Shown here one piece after another: positions 16,062-23,827 of a stretch of 43,818 bases of DNA. Position numbers and translations under genes: made by a program. Source of the stretch: Anaerostipes sp. (GTDB lineage Bacteria > Bacillota > Clostridia > Lachnospirales > Lachnospiraceae). The notes below the pieces were generated by a model that saw only the letters and a program-made list of their open reading frames with translations, made no database searches and was not told where the DNA came from. How positions within the stretch are numbered: position 1 is the first letter of the stretch; each line of letters starts with the position of its first letter. The DNA lies in contig JAQWFL010000021.1 in assembly GCA_028704435.1 (NCBI GenBank), positions 1-43,818 of the forward strand. Direction: 5' to 3'.

Positions 16062-16550
16062 ATGACACAGGATGAAAAATACATGAAAGAAGCAATGAAG
16101 CAGGCAAGAAAAGCCGCAGATATTGGAGATGTACCAATTGGTGCTGTCATTGTTTATGAAAATAAAATTATTGCGAGAGCTTATAATCAAAGAAATAAAA
16201 AAAAGACAACCCTTGCCCATGCTGAGCTTTTAGCCATTGAAAAAGCAAGCAAAAAGATGGGGGACTGGAGATTGGAAGGCTGCACCATGTATGTGACATT
16301 AGAACCATGTCAAATGTGTGCAGGAGCCATTGTACAGGCAAGAATGGACCGAGTGGTCATTGGTGCTATGAATCCAAAGGCTGGTTGTGGTGGTTCTGTA
16401 CTTAATATATTACAGATGGAGCAATTTAATCACCAGGCAGAGGTAGAAAGAGAAATTTTAGGAGAAGAATGTGGAGAGATGATGTCTCAGTTTTTTCGGA
16501 AATTGCGAAAGAAGAAAAAGATAACAGTTGACGAAACAAAGGAAAATTAG
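16062..16550 (+). CDS. tadA: tRNA-specific adenosine deaminase
   Basis: A 162-residue zinc deaminase that converts A34 to inosine in the tRNA-Arg(ACG) anticodon. Zinc ligands and the catalytic Glu are in HAELLAIE (H and E) and PCQMCAGAI (both Cys). The N-terminal helix MKEAMKQARKAADIGDVPIGAVIV and the MNPKAGCGGSVLNIL loop are typical of TadA. The start at 16062 is preferred because GAGGAG lies about 14 nt upstream and the protein start aligns with the family. The last bases before the stop serve as spacer for the SRP RNA promoter. Confidence 0.93.
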   Translation: MTQDEKYMKEAMKQARKAADIGDVPIGAVIVYENKIIARAYNQRNKKKTTLAHAELLAIEKASKKMGDWRLEGCTMYVTLEPCQMCAGAIVQARMDRVVIGAMNPKAGCGGSVLNILQMEQFNHQAEVEREILGEECGEMMSQFFRKLRKKKKITVDETKEN

Positions 16551-16556
16551 TATAAT
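16528..16556 (+). promoter_or_regulatory. Promoter of the SRP RNA gene
   Basis: TTGACG (16528-16533), 17-nt spacer, consensus TATAAT (16551-16556). The -35 element lies inside the tadA coding region. A small hairpin (about 16564-16580) between the start site and the mature RNA is likely removed by processing. Confidence 0.8.
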
Positions 16557-16601
16557 CAAACATGCGCTGAATTTTTCAGTGCGATTCATATGTCAAAAAG
16601 T

Positions 16602-16867
16602 TTCCGTGCAACCGGGGAGTCAGCGGCACCCTGTATCTGCAATCCGCTATAGCAGAGGTCATGGTTTGTTTCGGGATTTGTCCTGTGAAGCTGCCCTTTA
16701 TAAGTGGCGTTGATGTTTGGGTCTTAAGCAATAGGAATCTGTGAACCGTGTCAGGTCGGGAACGAAGCAGCACTAAGCAGAATCTCCTATGTGCCTTAAG
16801 GGTGCCTGGGCTGAGTTAACTGTAGAGGTAACGTTCGTGGAATATTTCACAACACAAACCGCACGGA
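16602..16867 (+). ncRNA. ffs: Large bacterial signal recognition particle RNA
   Basis: The signature hairpin GTGTCAGGTCGGGAACGAAG lies in the domain that binds Ffh, with a GGAA tetraloop closed by a G-C pair. The 5' part reads CCGTGCAACCGGGGAGTCAG followed by TGTATCTGCAATCCGC, matching the Alu domain of the Bacillus-type (about 270 nt) SRP RNA. GGGTGCCTGGGCTGAG is the matching 3' segment. The ends pair as CCGTGC (16604-16609) with GCACGG (16861-16866). The RNA guides nascent membrane and secreted proteins to the translocon. Confidence 0.95.
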
Positions 16868-16902
16868 TTTTATATATTAATCCATATAGAATTTACAAAA
16901 GA

Positions 16903-16936
16903 TAATTTGTTAGATACTAACAGGTTATTTTTTTTT
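16903..16936 (+). terminator. Terminator of the SRP RNA gene
   Basis: TAATTTGTTAG (16903-16913) pairs with CTAACAGGTTA (16917-16927) with two G-U pairs, followed by nine T residues. Confidence 0.8.
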
Positions 16937-17021
16937 GTGTCATAAAAAATTTCCTTTGTTGTGTATTTTATAAGGAAATAGACTATAATATATGATATAA
17001 ATAGCAGACAGGAGAAACAGA

Positions 17022-17600
17022 ATGAATATATTATTATTAGATGCGTGTATCAGCACCAATCATCCGTCAAGAACAAAGATACTTTGTGAGAATTATATGG
17101 AACAGTATAGGACGACTCAAGATGAAATTGCACATGTTATATTGGAAGATCTAGGGCTAATGCCACTTACAGCACAAATGTTAGAAAAGAGAAACAAACT
17201 GATAAAAGAACAAAAATACGATGACGAAATGTTTGTGCTTGCAAGGCAGTTTCAAAAAGCAGATCGAGTTATACTTGCGGCACCATTTTGGGATATGACA
17301 TTTCCGTCAGTGGTGAAGGTTTATATAGAGCAAATTATGATTGGTGGAATTACGTTTAAATATGAGGATAATTCTTCTGTTGGATTGTGTCAGGCAGACA
17401 AGCTTGTGTATATTATGACGGCTGGAGGTTATGTTGGAGAGCAGAATCTTGGGTATGAATATATAAAAAGTATTGCGGATATGTTAGGAATCCAAGAAAC
17501 GGAACTATATTGTGGAGAGGGACTGGATATCTGGGGTGCAAATGTGGACAAAATTTTAGAAGATATTTGTCAGGAGATGCATGTACCTAATGGAATATAA
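17022..17600 (+). CDS. NAD(P)H-dependent flavodoxin-fold oxidoreductase
   Basis: A 192-residue protein of the NQO1/AzoR-like flavodoxin fold. The N-terminal strand and phosphate loop are MNILLLDACISTNHPSRT; the flavin-binding APFWDMTFPSVVKVYIEQ segment near residue 90 is the standard azoreductase signature. FMN-dependent reduction of quinones or azo compounds by NAD(P)H is likely, though the physiological substrate is not known. AGGAG precedes the start. It is a single gene ending in its own terminator. Confidence 0.87.
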   Translation: MNILLLDACISTNHPSRTKILCENYMEQYRTTQDEIAHVILEDLGLMPLTAQMLEKRNKLIKEQKYDDEMFVLARQFQKADRVILAAPFWDMTFPSVVKVYIEQIMIGGITFKYEDNSSVGLCQADKLVYIMTAGGYVGEQNLGYEYIKSIADMLGIQETELYCGEGLDIWGANVDKILEDICQEMHVPNGI

Positions 17601-17620
17601 AGGGACAGTGGTGCTAAGAC

Positions 17621-17671
17621 AAGGAGGAAGCTATTAGATGGAGTCATTCCATAGGGGCTTTCTCCTTTTTT
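17621..17671 (+). terminator. Terminator after the flavodoxin-fold gene
   Basis: AAGGAGGAAGC (from 17621) pairs with GGCTTTCTCCTT, with an inner ATGGA/TTCCAT extension, followed by a T run ending near 17671. Confidence 0.75.
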
Positions 17672-17734
17672 AATCATAGGAAATCCTGTTGGAGTGGTTA
17701 TTTATTATAATTTTGTGAAGTTATGTTCATAAAA

Positions 17735-17763
17735 TTGAAAATATAGTCTATGAATGTTAAAAT
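17735..17763 (+). promoter_or_regulatory. Promoter of the alarmone synthetase gene
   Basis: TTGAAA (17735-17740), 17 nt, TAAAAT (17758-17763), about 45 nt before the start at 17810. Confidence 0.55.
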
Positions 17764-17809
17764 ATAAGGAGCTATTTGTAGATTAAAAGTAGAATGAAGG
17801 AGTGGTTGT

Positions 17810-18451
17810 ATGGGACAGAAGATAGAATTACCAGATGTATTTGTGGAATATCGAAAGATGCAATTATTATATCAGTCTGCATTGAAAGAAATTGGAACAA
17901 AATTAGAGATTTTGAACGATGAATTTAAGTTTGTACATTGTTATAACCCAATTGAACATATAGAATCTCGATTAAAAAGTGAAGAGAGTATTGTCCGCAA
18001 ATTAATGAACAAAGGAAAAGACGTAACCATAGAGAATATTGAAAAGTATATTGATGACATTGCGGGAATCCGTGTGATTTGTTCTTTTACACCAGATATT
18101 TATCGCATTGTAGATATGCTTTCGGCACAAGATGATATTGAGGTTATCAAGACAAAAGATTATATGAATCATCCAAAACCTAGTGGATATCGAAGTTATC
18201 ATATGATAATAACAGTACCAATTTTCTTGTCAGATCGAAGAATACCAACCCGTGTGGAGATTCAGATTCGAACGGTTGCTATGGATTTTTGGGCATCATT
18301 AGAACACAAAATTTACTACAAGTATGAAGGAAATGCACCAGAGTATATACGCACAGAGTTAAGAGAATGTGCAGAGATGATTAGTTATCTTGACAGTAAG
18401 ATGTTAGCCATTAATGAAGAGATTCGAGGCATGGATGTAAAGGAAGAATAG
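17810..18451 (+). CDS. Small alarmone synthetase (RelQ/SasB-type GTP pyrophosphokinase)
   Basis: A 213-residue single-domain (p)ppGpp synthetase without a hydrolase half or regulatory C terminus. Hallmarks are the helical N terminus (residues 1-60), IESRLKSEESIVRKL, DDIAGIRVICSFTPDIYRIVDML, HPKPSGYRSYHMIITVP (substrate loop), VEIQIRTVAMDFWASLEHKI (catalytic Glu and EIQIRT motif) and a C-terminal helix. It should make pppGpp/ppGpp in the cytoplasm in response to transcriptional or nucleotide signals. The small gene downstream starts 54 nt later and may be co-expressed. Confidence 0.92.
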   Translation: MGQKIELPDVFVEYRKMQLLYQSALKEIGTKLEILNDEFKFVHCYNPIEHIESRLKSEESIVRKLMNKGKDVTIENIEKYIDDIAGIRVICSFTPDIYRIVDMLSAQDDIEVIKTKDYMNHPKPSGYRSYHMIITVPIFLSDRRIPTRVEIQIRTVAMDFWASLEHKIYYKYEGNAPEYIRTELRECAEMISYLDSKMLAINEEIRGMDVKEE

Positions 18452-18505
18452 CACCATTTTTTCATTTGCCCATAGTATGGAGCAAGAGAAGAAAAGGAGT
18501 CATAT

Positions 18506-18910
18506 ATGGGAGCAGAAGGATTGGGTGATTTACCAACATTTGAATCTATGGATTCATTTCCGAAACCAGATGCTATGAAGTTAGTAAAAGATCAGGAGGA
18601 TGAAGAAAAGGATTATCAATATATGACGAAGCTTTATGCAAAAGATGCAAGAGATGCATTGGTGTATATTGGGGAATGTTGTGATCAGATGGAATATGAA
18701 GGAAGTATGATGTTCCATGAATATGTAGACAGAACGCAGATGCTCCATTTAGCGGATCAAGTTTACCAAAAGATGAAAGATAGAGAAAAAGAAGAATGCA
18801 TCAAATGTGAAAGTAATCTATTTCAATTGATTTATGTGTTATTATGTGGTGAGGTGCATCACAGAAGATGCCGTTACCGTAGAAAAAAGTGTTATCTTAA
18901 TTGTAGATAA
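18506..18910 (+). CDS. Unknown protein with a conserved EYEGSMMFHEY core and Arg/Cys-rich tail
   Basis: A 134-residue protein. The N terminus is acidic and proline-poor (TFESMDSFPKPDAMKLVKDQEDEEKD). The centre, CCDQMEYEGSMMFHEYVDRTQML, resembles a short clostridial family in which DxMEYxGSxMxDEYPD is conserved; by recollection it has no assigned function. The C terminus, IYVLLCGEVHHRRCRYRRKK, is strongly basic and could bind nucleic acid or membrane phospholipid. AAAAGGAG precedes the ATG. There is no signal peptide. The adjoining hairpin at 18908-18935 lacks a T run, so read-through into the next gene is likely. Confidence 0.6.
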   Translation: MGAEGLGDLPTFESMDSFPKPDAMKLVKDQEDEEKDYQYMTKLYAKDARDALVYIGECCDQMEYEGSMMFHEYVDRTQMLHLADQVYQKMKDREKEECIKCESNLFQLIYVLLCGEVHHRRCRYRRKKCYLNCR

Positions 18911-18966
18911 CAGTCCATCCCCTGTGGTGGGCTGTAAAGATATAGGACATGCAGAAGGAGAAAAGT

Positions 18967-21456
18967 ATGACGGAGAGTAAAAAACCAAGAATTCTTGTAA
19001 CAGTTCTTGTGTTTCTTGTTGCAATAGTTGTTTGGAACTATGTGCTTGTTGGAAGGAATAATAAAGGAAGCAGTGAGTCTGGACACGCAACACTGCCTTT
19101 ACTAAGTGTGGAGATGGGAAAATCAAGTATTAATCAGCTTCATGGTTATGTAGGAAATGTAGATAAAGCATTACTTCGTGATTCCATTACTCCTCTAGAA
19201 GGCGATTCTCTAACCGTTTCCATGAAATATGGATCCAAATCAATCGAAGCTATGAACTATAAATTATACAAGGAAGATAATCAGAAAGTATTAGAAAAAG
19301 GAGTTGTATCAATTCAAAACAAGAAAGCAAAAGTTCGGATTTCAAAACGCTTGGAGACAGGAAAAACATATTTATTAGCACTTCAAATTGAAAAAGATAA
19401 GCAGAAAATAACTTACTATACAAGAGTGATTTATGGAACAAAGTTTTATTTGAAAGAGTGTCTTGCTTTTGCAAATAAATTTCACAAGGCAACTTTGTCT
19501 GGTTCAGACTCTGACTTTATTAAACGCTATATTGAACCTAAAGAGGGTGAGACAGCAAATGATTTATCAACCATAGATATTAATTCTGATCAAGAGGCTG
19601 TGCAGTATGCAGGGTTGAATCCGGATGAGGAAGAAACTTATACGCCCACAATAAAAGAATTATCACCAGGAATTGCTTCCATCGAGATGAAAACTATGCT
19701 TTCCGCAGAGAATAGTAAAGGGATTAAACAGTATTATATGGTTACAGAATATTATCGAGTGCGGTATAGTGGAGGGAAGAATTACTTGCTCAATTACGAA
19801 AGGAATCAGGAAGCTTACGTTAGGTATGACACAATCAATGCTTCAGCAAATCAATTTGTAATAGGAATTGCAAGTAATAATTTAGATGAGTTAAAAAGCG
19901 TAGATGGAGGTAAAAAAGTTGCATTTGTCCAACAAAATGAATTGTGGGAATATGACTATGATGAGGTTTCTATGACGAGGGTATTTTCGTTTGTAGGAGA
20001 AGATTATCGAGAAGAAAGAAGAAATTATGACCACCATGGAATCCATATTGTAGATACAAAGTCCAACGGAGATATAACCTTTGTTGTATATGGTTATATG
20101 AATGGTGGAAAACATGAAGGAGAAAATGGAATTTCTGTTTATCAGTATAATGCCAAAAAAGGAGAAGTAGAGGAACGTATTTTTATTCCGACGAAATTAC
20201 AATATGATAACCTAGAAACGGAAATGAAAAAAGGGTTGTATTTAAGTCAAGACGACAAGTTATATTTTACATTAGATGCTGCACTTTATGAGGTTGATGT
20301 GGATGGTAAGGATACAAATGTATTAGCTAAAAATATTGAGAATGGATTTGTTGTAGTTTCTAACAGTGGAATGCTTGCTATGGGGAATTCACAGCATACA
20401 GTAACTGTAATGGATTTAGAAAATGACACATCATACTCAATCAAATGCAAGGCGGGGGAAGTGATAAAGCCTATAGGATTTGTGAAAAAAGACCTTGTAT
20501 ATGGAGTTGCTTATGAAGATGATATTTCTACTGATTCAGATGGTACAATGAACCTTCCAATGAAGTTTGTCCATATTATCAATCAAAAGAAGGAAACATT
20601 AAAAACCTATGGGAATGATGGAACTTATATTATAAATGCAAGTGTAGATGGAACTGTTGTTACAGTAACGCCAGCAACAAGAGTTGGAGATGGATTCAAG
20701 AAGAAAAAGACAGAGTATATCAGATACAGAGAAAGTACAAAGGATAAAGCAGTGCTAGAATATAGATATTCTCAAGACTGTTTAAACTTGCTAAGTATCA
20801 CATTTCCAGATAAACTTTATATTCAAAGTCAACCTAAATATGAATCAACAACCATAGATGAGGCAAACAGTAATTATGAGATGAACTTTGAAAAGAATAG
20901 GAAAAGAGGGCAGGAGGCATATGTTTATGCCAGTGGTTCTTTACTTGGAACATATGAAAGTGTGAACCAGGCCATTTCAAAAGCAAAAAAGAGTGCTGGT
21001 GTTGTAGTTAATAGTGACCAGTATTATTTGTGGGAAAAGGGAGTCGCAAAAACATATGGAAAAGCACCCAATGTTGTGATTCTAAAAGCAAAGCAAAAAG
21101 ATGAGTCAGAGATTGCATGTATTCAAATGATGGCAAGAGCTGCAAGTAAAAGCTGTTCTTACGAAAAATTGACGGCAAGCAAATTATCTACCTTTAATTT
21201 GTTGAATCAGGTGTTTGATAATTTAGCATATAACTACTCGGGAGCAAGTTTAGATGATGTTTTGTATTGTGTATATAAAGGACGTCCGATTATGACAAAG
21301 ATGAGCAATAATCATTACGTGTTAATTATGAGTTACAATAGTACAAAGATTCGTTATATTGATCCAATTAGTGGAAAGTCTGTTCAGACAGGGCGAACAG
21401 ACTTTGAAAAAGACATCAAAAAAGCGGGTAATATTTTTTACAGTTATACAGATTAG
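18967..21456 (+). CDS. Large membrane-anchored extracellular protein with a C39-like tail
   Basis: An 829-residue protein. Residues 7-27 form a single signal-anchor helix (RILVTVLVFLVAIVVWNYVLV); the rest should be outside. Residues 40-280 are predicted beta-rich. Residues 300-500 show short repeated strands (VAFVQQNELWEYDYDE, KLYFTLDAALYEVDVDGKDT) like a beta-propeller. The last 100 residues resemble a papain-like C39 peptidase: C in SEIACIQMMARA, H in SNNHYVLIMSYN and D in YIDPISGKS are candidate catalytic residues. The start at 18967 follows AAGGAG. Its position before the YhaO/YhaN and PBP genes suggests a cell-envelope role. Protease activity is inferred, not shown. Confidence 0.65.
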   Translation: MTESKKPRILVTVLVFLVAIVVWNYVLVGRNNKGSSESGHATLPLLSVEMGKSSINQLHGYVGNVDKALLRDSITPLEGDSLTVSMKYGSKSIEAMNYKLYKEDNQKVLEKGVVSIQNKKAKVRISKRLETGKTYLLALQIEKDKQKITYYTRVIYGTKFYLKECLAFANKFHKATLSGSDSDFIKRYIEPKEGETANDLSTIDINSDQEAVQYAGLNPDEEETYTPTIKELSPGIASIEMKTMLSAENSKGIKQYYMVTEYYRVRYSGGKNYLLNYERNQEAYVRYDTINASANQFVIGIASNNLDELKSVDGGKKVAFVQQNELWEYDYDEVSMTRVFSFVGEDYREERRNYDHHGIHIVDTKSNGDITFVVYGYMNGGKHEGENGISVYQYNAKKGEVEERIFIPTKLQYDNLETEMKKGLYLSQDDKLYFTLDAALYEVDVDGKDTNVLAKNIENGFVVVSNSGMLAMGNSQHTVTVMDLENDTSYSIKCKAGEVIKPIGFVKKDLVYGVAYEDDISTDSDGTMNLPMKFVHIINQKKETLKTYGNDGTYIINASVDGTVVTVTPATRVGDGFKKKKTEYIRYRESTKDKAVLEYRYSQDCLNLLSITFPDKLYIQSQPKYESTTIDEANSNYEMNFEKNRKRGQEAYVYASGSLLGTYESVNQAISKAKKSAGVVVNSDQYYLWEKGVAKTYGKAPNVVILKAKQKDESEIACIQMMARAASKSCSYEKLTASKLSTFNLLNQVFDNLAYNYSGASLDDVLYCVYKGRPIMTKMSNNHYVLIMSYNSTKIRYIDPISGKSVQTGRTDFEKDIKKAGNIFYSYTD

Positions 21457-21468
21457 AAAAGGAGACCT

Positions 21469-22497
21469 ATGAAGTTTATACATGTAGGCGATGTACATTT
21501 AAATGGGAATTTTGAAAGCAGCCGTGGATGGAATGAAGAAAGAAAGGAAGATGTATATCTTTCTCTTCAAAGTGTTGTGGCATTAGCAAATAGGGAACAG
21601 GTAGATTATCTATTCTTTACAGGAGATGTTTTTGATGCTCCGCCAACGATGGAACAGCTTAAAAAATTAGACGAAATTCTTATGGGATTAAAGGAAACCT
21701 GGGTGTTTATAATTGCAGGGAATCATGATTATATTACAGAAAATTCTGCATATTTAAATTATGAATTTTTATCAAATGTGTATATGTTCAAGGAAGATAA
21801 GGTGAAGTGTGTCCATTCAAAGAGCACGGACACGTATATTTATGGATATAGTTATCACCAGCCACAAATAACAAAAGGAGTGTTTGATGATATAAAGCCG
21901 TACAAGAAAGGCGGTTGTCATATTTTGCTGGCACATGGAGGAGATGCAACTCATATTCCTATGAATCAGGAAGAATTAAAATGGTCAGGATTTGACTATA
22001 TTGCATTGGGACATATTCATGAACCACGCGTACTTGTAGATGATTTGATGTGTTATGGAGGAAGTCTTGAACCGCTGGATCGTACAGAAACAGGACGTCA
22101 TGGAGTGTTTTTAGGAGAGTTTACAAAAGAACATCATTTTGTAAAGTTTGTGCCAGTGAGTCAGCGAAATTATATCGATATTTATGTAACCTTTGAATTG
22201 GATATGAATCGAATTGCTATGTACCAGCAGATTCATGAAGAAATATTAAATTATGGAATTGATCAGATGTTTACCTTATATTTGCAGGGGACAAAGAAAA
22301 AACTTGAAAAGTTAGATTATGATATACTATATGAGAAATATCACATTGTGAATATTATGGAAGATGTTATCGATGAAGAGTATGAAGCTGTACAAAAGAG
22401 GGAAAATCAGCCTAATATTGTGTCACTGGTAGAGGATAAATTAAAGGATCAACAAGATGCATTAAAATACGCATTAGAAGGGTTGCAGCATGATTAA
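21469..22497 (+). CDS. SbcD/YhaO-like metallophosphoesterase
   Basis: A 342-residue calcineurin-like phosphoesterase. Metal-binding motifs are GDVHLNG (residues 7-13), FTGDVFD, IAGNHDY, HGG (AHGGDAT) and GHIHE. The C-terminal half (about 230-342) is a cap-like domain as in SbcD/Mre11. It should form a two-metal nuclease that works with the ATPase encoded next; the stop codon of this gene overlaps the next start by 8 nt, implying a complex. Likely roles are DNA end processing or, as for B. subtilis YhaO, replication and repair. Confidence 0.88.
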   Translation: MKFIHVGDVHLNGNFESSRGWNEERKEDVYLSLQSVVALANREQVDYLFFTGDVFDAPPTMEQLKKLDEILMGLKETWVFIIAGNHDYITENSAYLNYEFLSNVYMFKEDKVKCVHSKSTDTYIYGYSYHQPQITKGVFDDIKPYKKGGCHILLAHGGDATHIPMNQEELKWSGFDYIALGHIHEPRVLVDDLMCYGGSLEPLDRTETGRHGVFLGEFTKEHHFVKFVPVSQRNYIDIYVTFELDMNRIAMYQQIHEEILNYGIDQMFTLYLQGTKKKLEKLDYDILYEKYHIVNIMEDVIDEEYEAVQKRENQPNIVSLVEDKLKDQQDALKYALEGLQHD

Positions 22498-23815
22498 AAA
22501 ACTTCACATAGATGGGTTTGGTAAATTTGCATACAAAGATGTGCAATTAAGATCTGGAGTTAATGTTATTTACGGACCTAATGAAAGTGGGAAAACTACA
22601 ATAAGAGAGTTTATGTTTCATATGCTGTTTGGTTTAGATAAGGCAAGAGGAATCGCAGCGAGAAGTGATGCATACACAGTATATAGTCCAATATATGGTG
22701 GAAATTATGGTGGAACTATGAGACTTGAAATTGAACAAGAAGAATATGTTCTCCAAAGAAAGTTTAGAGCAGATGAGCGAGAGTGTATTTTCTTTTCGGA
22801 GGGAACTAACGAGACAAAAAGTTTGGAGTCAGTTCTTGGAATTTCAGAGAGTGGATACCAAGATACATTTTCCATTAAGAGTGGAGATATGATTCCGTCA
22901 AAGCAGTTAGCTGTGGATGTAACAAATTATGCGAATAATATATTTGAAAGTGGAACAACCAATATTCAGGTGGATAAGGCAGTTAATTATCTAAAGGACA
23001 AAAGACGGGACAAGAAGAGGGTATTGTCAGAAAAAGAGATTCTTCTTAAGAATCAAAGACAAAGGATGACAGAGCCTCCGAAAGAGGAAGTGAAAACAGT
23101 GGAGTCCTATGAGCGAACCATTATTGGACTTCCATTTTTGATTGGTGGAATGGTATTTTTATATCTTGGAATTTCAGCATCCTATTTGTTATTGATTCCC
23201 GGAGTATTAGGTGCATTGATAGGTTCTATTTTAACACTGCGAAAGAAAAAGGTTGTGACCCAGGTAACCACAACTCATGATATTAAGGAAGAATTAAGAA
23301 AAGAATATCAAAAACAAAAGGAAATAGCGGATCAGTTATCTTATGATATAAGACAGATTAATATTGCGATTGATACAATTTTAGAATCGGCCAATGAAAT
23401 ACGCAACTCCTTTAGTGGACCATTGAATATGAAAGTAAGTGAATTCATTGCTGAAATGACAAATGGAAGGTATCGAGAAATCAAAATTGATGAATCACTA
23501 TCTTTTATGGTAAAATGTAATGACAGATATATTGATATGAAATATTTAAGTACAGGAACAATAGAACAGATTTATTTAGCAATTCGGCTTGCGGCAGGGG
23601 AAATTCTATATCCTAAAGCTGTAGTTCCTATTCTATTTGATGACATTTTTGGTAACTTTGATGAAGAAAGAATGATCTCCACTCTTGAGGCTGTTTCAAA
23701 AGTCACAGGAAAGCAGGTTATTTTATTTACATGCAAGAAAAGCATGCTTCATTCTTTAAATAAATTAAGTCAAACAGTGAATTGGATTTCCATAGAGGAG
23801 TCTAAGAATAAGTGA
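22490..23815 (+). CDS. Short SbcC/YhaN-like AAA ATPase with membrane segment
   Basis: A 441-residue SMC-like ATPase. Walker A is GPNESGKTT (residues 29-37). The ABC signature is LSTGTIEQIYLAIRLA, and Walker B is ILFDDIFG (D384-D385). Between the halves lies a basic segment, then two hydrophobic helices (about 210-254: IIGLPFLIGGMVFLYLGIS, LLLIPGVLGALIGSIL) and a short coiled coil (260-300). B. subtilis YhaN is about twice as long, so the coiled-coil arms are largely missing. The partner metallophosphoesterase overlaps upstream. It is probably a membrane-attached nuclease regulator. Confidence 0.85.
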   Translation: MIKKLHIDGFGKFAYKDVQLRSGVNVIYGPNESGKTTIREFMFHMLFGLDKARGIAARSDAYTVYSPIYGGNYGGTMRLEIEQEEYVLQRKFRADERECIFFSEGTNETKSLESVLGISESGYQDTFSIKSGDMIPSKQLAVDVTNYANNIFESGTTNIQVDKAVNYLKDKRRDKKRVLSEKEILLKNQRQRMTEPPKEEVKTVESYERTIIGLPFLIGGMVFLYLGISASYLLLIPGVLGALIGSILTLRKKKVVTQVTTTHDIKEELRKEYQKQKEIADQLSYDIRQINIAIDTILESANEIRNSFSGPLNMKVSEFIAEMTNGRYREIKIDESLSFMVKCNDRYIDMKYLSTGTIEQIYLAIRLAAGEILYPKAVVPILFDDIFGNFDEERMISTLEAVSKVTGKQVILFTCKKSMLHSLNKLSQTVNWISIEESKNK

Positions 23816-23827
23816 AAGGTGTAGGTT

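Noticed and set aside
16528-16713. Open frame across the SRP RNA start
   Set aside because: It runs through a well-supported non-coding RNA and has no ribosome site.
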